In this document: piece by piece, positions 33,441 to 45,170 of the stretch
How the letters are laid out: each line of letters starts with the position of its first letter
Position numbering within the stretch: position 1 is the stretch's first letter
Assembly: GCA_038025085.1 (NCBI GenBank)
Contig: CM076152.1
Coordinates: forward strand, 37,327,501-37,391,500
Length of the DNA stretch: 64,000 nt
Direction: 5' to 3'
DNA from: Tetragonia tetragonoides
Taxonomy: Eukaryota; Streptophyta; Magnoliopsida; Caryophyllales; Aizoaceae
Made by a program: the position numbers and the translations under genes
The notes under the pieces: model-generated
The model's input: the letters and a program-made list of their open reading frames with translations, nothing else
The model's database searches: none
Told to the model about the DNA's origin: nothing

Positions 33441-34213
33441 CAACCCTCCACCCTCAATTCAAAACACACAGTATAAAGTTGACAACCTCTATTCTCGGGA
33501 GTACTGACACCGAGCTTCTCCCTCTTTCTTTCAAACTTGAGATCTATTTTTACTATTCTTGTCAAATATAGCCTACAGTTCAGGTACAAATTCCTGAGGG
33601 CTCAAATTAAATTAATTGCTTAATTGTTTGTTTTCTAAGTAGTCATAATGTAGATATAATGCTAGAATAACGTTTTTATTGCTTCCTAAATATTGTCTGT
33701 ATAGTCGTTGTTTGTCGAATCGAATGCATGTCTAAATAAGGGTTAAAAATAAATGTTGTGATGCTTGTGATGAACCAATTTATAGTCTATGTCTAGGTTG
33801 TTAATCCGGTTTGTGTAGGGATTATGTCTTTAAATTATTAAGCAAACTTGAGTTAGTAGAGGCCGTCATAATACGGGCGAGTTGGGTGCCTAACACCTTC
33901 CCACCTCGTACCTTCTCTCCCAAACCTATTATTCTTGGGTACTTATATGTTTTATATAAGCGGGAGTCTTTCTAAAAACATGATTAGTTCACTTTTCGCG
34001 CTATTGGATTGTCCCTTCGGTTTGTCCCTTCGATAAAACGCCGATTGCAGATTCGTGACCTCTTTCATGGTTTTTAGTTAATTCAAGTCTTTTCAAAAGA
34101 TTTTCTAACTCGATGGTCCCTTAAACTTGGCTAAGCCCCAAATGACAAATTTTCTATAAGGACGCACTCCGGGAAAACAAAAGGATTGATAATGAAAATC
34201 CTGGGTCTTTACA

Positions 34214-35199
34214 GTGGCAACTTCACTGGGGACTTATGTAGGAGGGTGAGACTTGAAAGTCAAGTTTTCTTAATTGTTTAATAACATGTTCCATATTATC
34301 TTGCATCATTTGCATGCGCCTTGGCACAAGCTTTTGACCCTTATCGACCCTCGAGGAAGTTTGTGTCACAACTCGTAGACAACGCGTATATCTAAAGGAA
34401 TATACTGTTGTCCTATCATGCAAATCGACGCTTCCTCACCCATGACTCATCAATCCTTTGTTGATGAAAAGAATTACAATCGATGTGTCGACCATCTGCC
34501 GAACGGAAGTTGTAATTTGTCATGGTAACCTCGCAGGAGCCAAAAGCCTTTAACCCACATTCATGCATCCGCTTGCTTGTTGTGCATGTGTCGTTGTAAT
34601 GCCCGTCTGATCACATGTTTGCCTGTAAATTGCGTTGTTATAATGCTTGCTTGAATGCATGAATTACGTGATTATGTGTCAACATGTACCCACATGCTAG
34701 GAGTCTTTTCTTTTTTATTTTAGTTAGTTCCTAGTGCCCAACGATGGTGTGAGAATTCAAATTCAATGAACACTCATCATTTTCCCAATGATCTATTCCG
34801 AAAGTCATGAACAATTTCTAGAGAGTCAGTCTTTAGTTTTCCTCCCCTTTTTCTTATTTTTTATTTTCTTTTTCTTTTGATGTAATTTAGATTCGGTTCA
34901 AAAAAAAAAAAAGAAAATAACAAACAAGAAAATAAAACGGTAAAAAAAAAATGCCAAAAAACAAAAAAAAAACATGAAAGAAAGAAAGGACCAAATTTTT
35001 TCCTTTTTATTTATCCCATTTTTCATTTTCTTTGAGTCTAGGAGAATAAAATTAGGATAATCATCTTTTTCTATTTTTCTTATTTTCGTTCGTTGACTTT
35101 ATTTTTCGTGGATACTAGGGGAATATTTGGGCATTTAAGCTTAAGGACTCTTTCTTTTAGGACAATGTGTTTTCTACGTGCGGGTCAATTTTTCATTAG
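34214..35199 (+). other. Gypsy leader between primer binding site and gag
   Basis: Begins with the primer binding site at 34215-34231. The rest is untranslated leader, with A- and T-rich runs around 34840-35060. No open frame of note. Confidence 0.6.
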
Positions 35200-38100
35200 A
35201 TGAGAGTCTCATGTTCTTCGTTACTAAGTGCTCCTTGCTTCCTATTCAGGTTAGGGGGTCCGAAGAAGAAAGAAAACCTTGAGAAAAGTTGGGCCCGGCC
35301 TTCGGCAAGGTTGGTTCGTCTACAACCGTCTACACCGCCCAGTTCCCGCTTGCCTCCACCACAAACAGCTTCACCATCAATAAATTCAGCATCACTACAT
35401 ACCTTCTTCTCCAGACCAATCACTCCTCCCAACTTCACAATGCCTAAAACCATGGATGAAAGGTTTGATGACCTCATGAGTGAGCTAGAGAAGGTTCAGC
35501 TCAGAATGGATGACATGGAAAGAAAGAGAGAAGAAAAAGTCCCTTCTGATTCTGATTCTGAGGAGGAAGGGTCAGACGCTATGTTAGCTAAGATTACCTC
35601 CGTGCTCAAGAAAAGTGGTTTGGTTTCCAACTATAGCGCCAATGTGGGAAAGTTCGACACTAAAATCAAGGGTAAGCTTCCAGCCAAGTTCTCTATGCCC
35701 GAAGTGCCCACTTTCACAGGGGTAGACAACCCACAGGATCACCTGAAATCCTTCACTAGTGCTATGACTCTGAGAGGAATCAACAAGAAGCTCTATGCCC
35801 ACTTGTTTCCTCAAACCCTCGATACACATGCTCGACGTTGGTTCTATTCCTTAGACTTAGAGAGCTACCCAACCTGGTCTGATTTCACCATGGTCTTCTT
35901 GGCTCGATATAAGGACAACGCCACTCTCCCCATCACACAGAGGGAGCTTGAAATCACTACTCAAGAGAGGAATGAGGGATTCACTAAATTCCTCTGTCAA
36001 TGAAAGTCCAAGATAGTTGAAATGGCGGAAAGGCCTTCTGAAACTGAACAAATCAGGCATTTCATTAAGAACTTGCAACCAGCTTATAAATGTCACCTGC
36101 AGTATCAGGCCATTGACTCATATCAACGTCTATATGACGTTGTTATTCTTATTGAGGATGATATCAACAAATATAAAGACCAAGCCCCCCCTAAGCCTTT
36201 CACTTATGGGAGAGACAAGAGGGCGACTGTCGGAACCTGTTCTGGTCCTCAAGTTAACGAGGTGGCTGCTGTGAACACCTTTGCTGAGAGAAGGATGCCA
36301 AGGGAATTCACCCCTCTTGGAATGACTCTATCACATGCTCTTGAAAGAATGATTAAAAATAATCTGCTGCAACCCATTGGACCAACTTCGGAACCACCTG
36401 TCAAGAATCGCAACTGGAGAGAAGGGGAATACTGCAAATATCATCAAGGAAAAGGGCACGACACTGACAACTGTTGGGCCCTCAAACATGTTATCCAAGA
36501 TAAAATTGAGAACGACACCATACCTTTACCAAAACCAGGTCAAGCACCCAGCAACTCAAACAACCCTTTGGGTGCCATTTTGCATATAGGTGTTGAAGAT
36601 GTCGTAGGACTCGAAATTGTTGGGATATGGGACAGTGACGAAGAAGACGTGTGGGAGATCCAAGCCAGATCACCCATAGGAGTGGCTCACCTGACGCGCT
36701 CTGGTCGTCATTATAGGCCACCAAACATCTATAATGACAGGGTCCCGCCTCCAGCTGAGGAGGAAGTGGAAGAAATCCCCGCAAAAGAGAAAGAATCTCC
36801 CATCACAGGACAACTCAAGAGGATCAAGGCTGACATCTCCAATTGGCAACTTCTAGCTTCATCCTATGGACATCGCCAGGCCATTTTGGAAGCTTTGTCA
36901 AAGGTCTCGGTATCGCCTGACATGAGGTCTGACGAACTGGTCAATTTCTTGGTAGGGGATAAAACTAGGTCATCCATCACTTTTTCAGACAACGAGTTAC
37001 CGCCAGAGGGGTCTTGACACAATAATGCTCTATACTTAACTGTATTCGCCATGGGCAAGTATGTACCCATGACCCTAGTGGACAACGTCTCGGCCATGAA
37101 CGGGTGCCCATTAAGGACCGCGGCAAAACTGGGCATCGACATCAACAATTTGGCTCACTCAGCGCAAGGCTTGCGCGCGTATGATAACTCCAGTCGAAAG
37201 GTGTTGGGCACCATAACTATGAACATTACCTCCGGGGCTATAGAAAAGATGGTCCAGTTTTATGTGATGGATATCCCAGCTACGTTCAACTTGTTGCTAG
37301 GACGACCTTGGCTTCACAGTTTAAACTCTGTAGCCTCTACCTTGCACCAAAAAGTCAAAATGATGTTGGAAGGCGAAATTGTGGAAATCGAAGCCAACCC
37401 CATCAAGGCAACCATTGATAAGACTCCTGTCTTGAAGATAGAGCATGATAGTGAAGATGTTGACTTATGGGGATTCTCCCCTGAGGAAGTAGCCCTCATA
37501 GAAGAAGATACTAAATCGCGCAGCTCAGACAGTTCCAGGAAATTCGAGACCTACCCTTCTGAAGAAATAGGGGAACCCGACGAGTTTGAAAAAGTAAAAG
37601 AAACCATCGAGGGATTGTCCATCTATGTGGCACATCACCACAATGCAATCCGGCAAATGAAAGAGAAAATCGCTTCGTTGGAACGACCCACAGAATGTAA
37701 CATTATTCTGGCCAAAGGAGAAGCTTGCTTCCAACAAGATGAAATGTTCGACAAAATGATCAAGTATGGATATGCTCATCCAAGGAGGCCCACCCCTCGC
37801 ATTCTTCCCAGGGATGGAAACCCCTATCTTCGGTGCAAATACTGTCAGGCTAATGGGCATCACACTAACCAATGCAAGAAACTGAAGAAGGTAATCACCA
37901 CTTTCATTGATAGAGGGACCATGTGGTCGCCCAGCTCATAGGCAAGGAAAGGGTGGCACCGCTTTAACCGAAAGGAGTATACCCCGTTGAATGCTCCAAT
38001 TGGTAATGTCATGAACACCCTCATATGGAGAGGAGACCTTAAAGCTACAATCCCTCCTGACAACCTTCAGGAAGTGCACAGAGACCCCGACCTCAACTGT

Positions 38101-38226
38101 CGCTATCACCAGGTTTTCGGCCACTACACAGATGAATGCCTCCGTTTGAAGGACGACATACAAAAGATCATAGATAGCGGGGAGGTACAACCACCTCTGA
38201 AAGAGGAAGAAGAACCCTGGAACTAA
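35200..38226 (+). pseudogene. Gypsy gag-protease frame with three in-frame stops
   Basis: One reading frame runs about 1,000 codons with only three breaks: TGA at 36001, TGA at 37015 and TAG at 37939. The likely gag start is the ATG at 35440 (MPKTMDERFDDLMSELEK); the frame is also open from an ATG at 35200. Gag capsid-like region: FSMPEVPTFTGVDNPQDHLK to RWFYSLDLESYPTW. Three zinc-knuckle-like units follow: CKYHQGKGHDTDNC (about 36432), CKYCQANGHHTNQC (about 37837) and CRYHQVFGHYTDEC (about 38100). The protease-like domain lies near 37063-37320 (LGTITMNI, FNLLLGRPWLH). Its active-site stretch reads VDNVSAMN where the family normally has an Asp-Gly motif, so the triad is lost. No frameshift is seen. 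Confidence 0.85.
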
Positions 38227-38640
38227 TTAGTTACTTGCAAGAGCTAGGGGAATCGAGTCTGAGTCTTCAAGTCCTGTCGAGTTAGGGTCTTAGTTAAATC
38301 TTTAGGTTGAGTCTTGAACAGGGGGTGTTCCTCTTCTATTTTCCTTCTAAGTCTAGTTTCTTTTTGACGGGTATTAGAGACCCTCTTCTCTAAAGTCATG
38401 TGTGCTTTTTTCTTGCAAATCAATAAAAACTCCTCTTGCTCCTTTCTCTCTTTGTTTAACTATTGACAAATCCAATGAATACAAAGTTGCACAAATCATT
38501 AACTAATAAATTTGAGTAATGTAAGTGAACTTCGCAAAGCAAGAATACATGTTTACACTTTTACAGGAATTTGAATAACTGAACTCCCCCAATGATGCCA
38601 CTCCTCAAGAAGAGGAAGCAAGCCGGGTTTTTTTTGCAAC
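38227..38640 (+). other. Non-coding junction where RT and RNase H should be
   Basis: About 410 bases with many stops, T- and C-rich, containing an AATAAA at about 38421. It separates gag-protease from integrase in an element that should carry RT and RNase H here. It is either a deletion scar or foreign filler. Ogre-type elements have an intron in this neighbourhood; the sequence tttttacag near 38571 would fit an acceptor but proves nothing. Confidence 0.5.
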
Positions 38641-38646
38641 AACCTC

Positions 38647-39929
38647 GACATCGACATGATCTTGGCCCCGATCGAAGAAGACCCTTGGTACCAAGACGTC
38701 TACAACTACATTACCAAAGGAGTATACCCTCAGGATGCCCCACTAAGAGCTCAACGGGCCATCCGTTTCTTAGCGGTGCAATAAGTAGAATACAAGGAGG
38801 TTCTGTACAAGAAATCCCACAACGGGGTAAACCTCAGATGTGTGAACACCGAAAAAGCTGCAGAGATCATGGACGAAGTACACAACGGAGTGTGTGGACC
38901 ACACATGAATGATCGAATGCTCCACAAAAAGGTCCTACGACTGGGATACTACTGAACTACTATGGAAAGGGATTGTTACGACTATGTCAAGAAATGTAAG
39001 AAGTGTCAAATATATGCCAACCTACAGCATATGCCACCCTCGATGCTTCACAACTTCACTTCTCCTTGGCCATTTTCTGCATGGGGAATAGACATCATTG
39101 GAAAGATCACCCCAAAAGGCTCAGGAGGACATGAATACATCCTAGTAGCCATAGACTATTTTACCAAGTGGGTTGAAGCCCAGTCCTATGCCACCCTTAC
39201 CTCCAAACAAGTGTCCAAATTCATAAGGAACAACATCATTTGCCGATACGGCGTTCCGCATGAAATCATAAGTGACCATAATTCCCATTTCAAAACCGAA
39301 ATAGCCACCCTCCTTAAAAGCTACAAAATCCAGCACCACAAATCATCTCCTTACCGTCCCCAAACCAATGGAGCAGTAGAAGCCGCCAACAAAAACCTTA
39401 AAACTATCATTGAAAAGATGATAGAAAACTACAAGGATTGGCCCATCAAACTCCCATTCGCCCTTTGGGGTATAGGACATCCATAAGATCCTCTACGGGA
39501 GCAGCACCTTACTCCCTAATCTACGGAATGGAAGCAGTTCTGCCCATAGAAGTCCACCTACCATCCATGCGTATAGCCTTAGAAGGAGATATCCCCGAAA
39601 CCCAATGGTTACAAGCTCGCTATGAAGAACTCATGTTCACAGATGAGAGACGACTACGGGCCTTATACCATTCTCACATGTATCAGCAACGCATGGCGAG
39701 AGCATTCAACAAAAAGGTTTGACCTCGAAACTTAAAGGAAGGGGACTTGATTTGGAAAGAATTACGAGCCCCAGTAACCGACCCTAGAGGCAAGTTTCGA
39801 CCGAATTGGTCCGGACCATTCATCATCAAAGACATCTTATCAAGAGGCGCCATCAGACTCATGAATATTGATGGCATCGAGTTCAGCCAGCTCACCAATA
39901 TGGATCAATTGAAGAAGTGTTACGTCTAA
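38647..39929 (+). pseudogene. Gypsy integrase, broken
   Basis: In the same frame as gag-protease. It begins DIDMILAPIEEDPWYQDVYNY. The zinc-binding HHCC part is EVHNGVCGPH...CKKCQIYA. The catalytic core has WGIDIIGKI, ISDHNSHFKT and PQTNGAVEAANK (the D-D-E residues are present). Stops lie at about 38782 and 38953, with a frameshift near 39478. After that the C-terminal part continues (STGAAPYSLIYGMEAVLP, GPFIIKDIL) past another stop near 39721 to TAA at 39927. It is preceded by the non-coding junction and not by RT. Confidence 0.87.
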
Positions 39930-40455
39930 AAAAAAAAAAAGACGAACACTAATTGAACTAACTACGCTGGACTGGTTCCACACTGGATACGTAGGTAACC
40001 CTTTCAAAGGGGCCCGGCCAAAATCAATCAACAAATTCCATTCAACTCATTCAAAAAGTATAATCTTTATTCAAACCGAACGAATAAGCTTACATTGCAA
40101 AAATTAACAAAAAAATTCCTAAGAAAATAATGCAACTATGAGGGTTTAAGCTAAACAAATTCCTATAATTATTTTCTTTTGAAAACTAGACTTTCTTTCT
40201 TAGAAAACTACTTTAATCCTTCTTCCCTTTAGAAGGCATTGTTGAAGAGTTCTTCTTTGAAGGACCCTGGCTTGAGGACGAGCTGTGATCGCTTCCTTGA
40301 GCTGGGGACTTGCCTCTCTTCAGTACATGGTAGTCTCCCATACGAGACACTTCCTTCCTTTTCTTGCTTCCTGTTTGTGAGTCATACCTAGGCTTCAGTT
40401 GGTCCCACTCCTCATGACGAAGGACTCGTCTCGCTTCCCCATCACTGCAGGACAG

Positions 40456-41556
40456 TCAGTTCAGATAGGTTTCAGAAACCTGGGTTATGGCAATCGTCCG
40501 AGGTACAGCCCAGCGATGCCGGCTACGCCAATACTTTCCCCACTCTGCAGCAAATTCAGTGGTTAAGTATACTACATTAGGTCTCGTAGTCTCCTGACGA
40601 GGAATCACCTGCCTCAAACCATATTGCCTCATGACCCTACAAGGAAAGAAGAAAGTAGTCATGTACAGACCCAATATGGTAGTATGGAGGATCAAGTCGT
40701 CACAAGCCACTGAAGAAGTCAAACTCCACCAGGACACATGCCAACGGATGATAGATCCTGCCTGGAAAAAGGCATCCCATTCAGCTAGGGACTTTTCAGA
40801 ATATAGCCTTTTCCTCACCAGAAAACTAGCAGCAAGTCTTCTTTGAGCAAGTCCGAGGAACACGGATAATCAGATTATCCGGCGACTCTATCAACCTCAA
40901 ATGCTCGCATAACCAGATTTGAAGCAGCAGGGGACTGCATGAAAAAGCTTGGTTAGGAGATGTTTTTCAACCTGTCAAGCCCAATAATAATTTCTCCTAT
41001 CACCAGATGTAAAGAAGAATGTCCTTCCACCATTTGATTAACCACGCGCAGCAACGAGGCTTTACCCATGTTTAAAGATTCTGCATTAACAAACAACAGA
41101 CGGTTTAACAGGCACAGTACAAAAGCCTGTCGACGACAACGTCTGAATATGGCACCTTTTTCAGAAGAGATAGCGAATTTTTCGCAAAGTCGAACCAACT
41201 CCACATCGGCACCCAGCACCATGTTTGTAGCATCTGCAGATGACAAGCCCAAGGATTTTCTGTATAAATCCCTAAAACCATCCCACACATAAGGCACAGC
41301 TGGGGGAAAAACATCAGGAATACTAGTGATAGCAGCAAATTCCTCAACCAAAGGGCATAATTCAGAATTACCAAACCGGAAAACATGCAAGTCAGGATCC
41401 CAATAATTCAAAGCAGAACGAAGAAGGGGCCACAATATTTTGGTTGGTTTTAAGTTTAGCAGGGGAAGAAACATGGAACGGGGCTAGTTCGAGTTTATCT
41501 TCTACAGTCAGATTTTTGCACCAAGCATCAAACAGATCTTCAAAGGATTTCACCAT
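40456..41556 (-). pseudogene. Antisense plant-mobile-domain-like gene B, decayed
   Basis: Runs opposite to the Gypsy element. It starts at the ATG at 41556 (MVKSFEDLFDAWCKN), shifts frame near 41470, then reads ALNYWDPDLHVFRFGNSELC and PLVEEFAAITSIPDVFPPAV, which look like the DUF7745 / plant mobile domain family. A second preserved part (about 40863-40456) has VMRQYGLRQVIPRQE and ends SETYLN before a stop. Frame breaks between the parts may be mutations or unspliced introns. Such proteins occur both as host MAIN/MAIL-type genes and inside retrotransposons. The function is unknown here. Confidence 0.55.
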
Positions 41557-41693
41557 GGCGGAAAATTGGAGAAGTTTGGGAGAGCTAAAGAGATATAAAA
41601 AAGTGGTACAACATCAAGCACCCCGAATATCCTATTTATAGGCAAGCACGCGGGCCGAAAAAGCAAAAAAAAAAAGAGCTGTCAGCAGACTGG

Positions 41694-41800
41694 TCAGCGC
41701 CGGTAGCAGCCCTGACCAGCGCCGCTAGCGGCCCAGCGTAGCGCCGCTGGCGGCCCAATCCAGCGCCGCTAGCGGCCCAGCGTAGCGCCACTAGCGGCCC
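41694..41800. repeat. Cluster of GCCGCTAGCGGC palindromes
   Basis: Two perfect copies (41721-41732, 41765-41776) and two one-base variants (41743-41754, 41787-41798), embedded in CCAGCG-rich sequence. The same 12-bp palindrome occurs at 33332-33343 and 45288-45299, with near copies at 45258-45269, 46759-46770 and 46781-46792. Confidence 0.8.
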
Positions 41801-42204
41801 AGACTCTGGCCCCAGCCCGATTTCCTTTCTGCTCCGGTCCGCATTTTTGATCCAGACGACTCGATTTCAGTCCAGTTTTCAGTAGCTGCGCGAAATGACA
41901 AAGCCCGAGACTCTCTTAGATTTATCTTTTTCATTTTTTTTATTTATTTTTTATTTCTTTATTTTTTTTTTTTAGGGGGTATAATATGTGTAAATTTTGC
42001 ATTGTACTTGCATTTTTTTTACTATTCCCTAAATTTATAGCTTTGTTATAATGTACAATGCATTGCATAAAGTAGATCAGACGGGCATAATTGAGTCATC
42101 ATAACATGTTCGTACATATCAAAAAAAATGTGTGTGTAAGTGTTACGCTCAAAACAGGAGTTCAAAGTTCAAAGATCAATGTTCACAAAGCGGTCCAACA
42201 TCGT

Positions 42205-44953
42205 TCAACTAGAATCGCCACTGCCGGCCCCATCATCAACGGCCGACCCTTGACCGTAGTGTCCGGTCGAGTAAGGGAAAGAAGAGCTATATATGGGCCT
42301 ACTGTTCTCAAGCCTCATGTCCTGCTCATCATGCGCTGGAGCCCGCATAGGGGTACCTTCCGGAAACCCCAAGGCAAATAAGCTCGCTGTGGCCTGACTG
42401 GCAAAATCCATAGCGGCATCCTGATGAGAAGGCCCAGCATATGGCATACCCCACCCAGGGGCGTTAGCCCAATCTCAAGCCGAGGGCGTAGGTGCAGGCA
42501 ACCTATCGAAAGAGGGCCGGAAATCAACAGGAGAGAACATCTCCGGAATATATGGGACAGAAGGTCCGGGCACCTCATCAACAGGAGGCCTGGTCACCAC
42601 CACAGGAGGAGAACGAGCAATGGATGGTCTACTTGCTGAAGAAGCCCTCGCTGCAGAAGAGCGGCGTGGTCCTACCGAAGATGAAGACTGAGACATCTGC
42701 ATATGGTCTAAAATGTTAAGTTAAGCACTTCACTTAGCTAAAACAAAAGAAGAAGGGAATTTACTTACATCAATGGTCTTGGATCTAGAACTCTTCCCCT
42801 TGCCCATCGCTCGACCATAGCCTTTCTTCAACAGGTGTATAAGCTTGAATACATGAGAAGTCTGCTCCCGGTTCAACTACGAAAGAGAGAGAGAGCCACA
42901 AAATAGAGTCAGAAACTCAAAACAGACACAAGCATAAAAAAAAGAGGGAAAGATGACACACCCCCATGCAACCATCGGGCAAAGGTAGGCCCTCCACCGC
43001 CTCTCCATCAGCAATATCGAGAGGGAGCTCCTCCACTATACGCCCTCCACTCTCTCCTAGATATCTCACCTCGTTGGTTGGCAAGGTCACACTTGGGGGC
43101 TGACCCCGAGAAGCTCTAGAACGAGACCTCCTAGGGCCAGGAAGAGCTAGACGATCCACCTGCAGGACACAAAAGTGAGTATATTGGGCAAACAATTTAA
43201 AAACACGGACAAATTTCTTACCTCAGAAGTAAGGTCCGGCATCAGGCGATCCAAGCAATAGGCCAGATACATGGTCGTCTTGTCCAAACCAACGACCTCC
43301 GGCACAATAAACTCCTGTGCCGCCCTACCACGGATCACAACCCCCAGGTCCCACACACTCAGGCCGCGCAGATAAAACATGGTCAAAGGAGGATCCTCCG
43401 GAACCAGGTGAGTACCCAAGGAGGGGTAGACCAACCGAGTCAAGCGATCCCCCAGATACCATACAAAGCTGAATGGTCCCTCAAAGACCACTCGTAGAGA
43501 GGATATTCTGAAAGATTCTAGGGTAATATGGGGAGGAACCCCAGGAATCTCGTCAAAGGCGGACCATGACACCTGCAGATTACCAAATCAAAATTCATTC
43601 ACACAAAATGGACGAAAGAATGCACAGATCAACAAGCAACGTACCATGGACACAACATGGCTCTCAAAGGTGCCCCGAAAATGCTCCAGGGAAGTGAACG
43701 GATGGGTGTCCCTACCAACCCACCGGGAGCCTAAAGGAAACATCCTCAAACCAGGGCGATGAGGGCCGAAGGCTGGAAAGTACTCAAAAAACCACAGCTG
43801 CCACACAAGCAAACACCCAAGCAAAGGTGACCTCCCTAGTTGAAGACATAGTTAAAAAGAGAGGAATAAACAGAAAAAAGAGAGTCTACCTCTAAGATCC
43901 TCCATGGGCCCGTGATAGATGTCCTCTCACTCATCTCCTTGGGACTACAAGCCCGACGGCACCACTTCACCAAAGAAGCATAACCGGCTCCACCAAGGTT
44001 GAACTCACACACCTTGGACAAATCCTCCAAACATGTCAAGAAACCGACTTGACACACACTCTTCTTCTGTGCAAAGATCGTCGACCCCAACAAGCAAGCC
44101 AGGAAGTTACCAGCCCTTTGCTCTTCCGTGAGCCCCTGCGCAGTCGCGGCCTCCCACAGTCGCGACAAGGAAACCCGATCCTGGTCAAAATGGGCATATA
44201 CATGCCCGTAAATATCCGACAAAGTATCACTCTGTAGCCAATAATCCGCGTCATACTAGATACGACGCCCTCTAAAAGACAACCCCGTCAGCACAGCAAA
44301 CTGATAAGGGGTAGGAAACATCTCCCCCAGAGGTTTATGGAATCCCAAAACCTCTCCAGTAAACCCCAGGCAACAATCCTAGAATCCCCCGAGTGACAGG
44401 CAGGGATAACAGTCAAGAAATCAGCAAGACCTGAGTCCAGTACCAGATTCCTGGCCCTCTTCGAAAAGGTACCCAACAGCATAGACCAATGGGAAGTAGT
44501 CCCATGAGCCTGCAGCATAACCCCAACACCCTAGGCAAGCCAACAAAATTTTCTCAAATACCCAATGCACCACAAATACAACTAAAATAAATTTCACCAC
44601 AAATTATATACAGCTAACCAACAATCCAGTACAAATCCCAATTTGTTCGTGTGCCGAAGCACTAACAGTTCCAAATTTTCAGTTCAAATATACTGAACAA
44701 AAAAAAAAGTTGAATCAGAAAACGTACCCAGCTCTGGGTCAGATAAATGGCTCTGCCTAGTGGGCAACAGAACACTGTGGTTCCAAACGCCAGGCGGGTG
44801 CCAGTCTAACCGCATAAATGAATTCTGGTATAGTCGAGCCCCATTCACGTGACAAGTCGGAGGCTTTCGGGTAGAAGGCAACCCGGTACGAAAAAGGCTC
44901 CGGTCGTACTCCTCATCATACATAGGACGCCTCCCTTTATCCGCGGGATCCAT
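42205..44953 (-). pseudogene. Antisense plant-mobile-domain-like gene A, multi-exon, decayed
   Basis: Reads opposite to the Gypsy element. Exon 1 (44953-44728, MDPADKGRRPMYDEEYDRSL) ends at a GT donor. Exon 2 starts after an AG at 44530 (GVMLQAHGTTSHWSMLLGTF), has a frameshift, then PTPYQFAVLTGLSF. Further blocks: SDIYGHVYAHFDQDRVSLSR, RWVGRDTHPFTSLEHFRGTF, SWSAFDEIPGVPPHITLESF with VWYLGDRLTRLVYPSLGTHL, then a Ser/Pro/Arg-rich tail near 42700-42480 and an end at about 42205. Order and motifs fit a plant mobile domain protein of the phosphatase-7-long-form/MAIN type. Several blocks start after TGCAG or CTGCAG, consistent with introns. It is distinct from gene B. The exon model is only partial. 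Confidence 0.55.
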
Positions 44954-45170
44954 GGGAGTACTATGAAGTTTTCTCTCTCTACAAGTGGGAAGATAAAAGT
45001 TTCAGATTCGCAAGCTACAAGCACCCATTCAACAATGCAACCCAAAATTCAGCAACTAGGCGGAAAAATAAGCAAGTTCAAGACAAAACCGAAGAAAACG
45101 GACAAGAATCGACTTACCTCAAGTGGAGTGAAGCACTCAACAATGGAGGACCTTCAAACTCAAAGCTCTC

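Larger units (their letters stand above)
32911..34213 (+). repeat. Gypsy 5' LTR
   Basis: 1,303 bp. It contains a TATATAAA box at 33433-33440 and, just upstream, a cluster of four palindromes (33232-33347). It is about 80 bp longer than the 3' LTR, mainly because of that block, and differs elsewhere by scattered substitutions and small indels. Confidence 0.92.

Noticed and set aside
33404..33589. 60-residue minus-strand frame repeated at 46853-47038
   Set aside because: It occurs in both copies only because both LTRs share the sequence; no other support.
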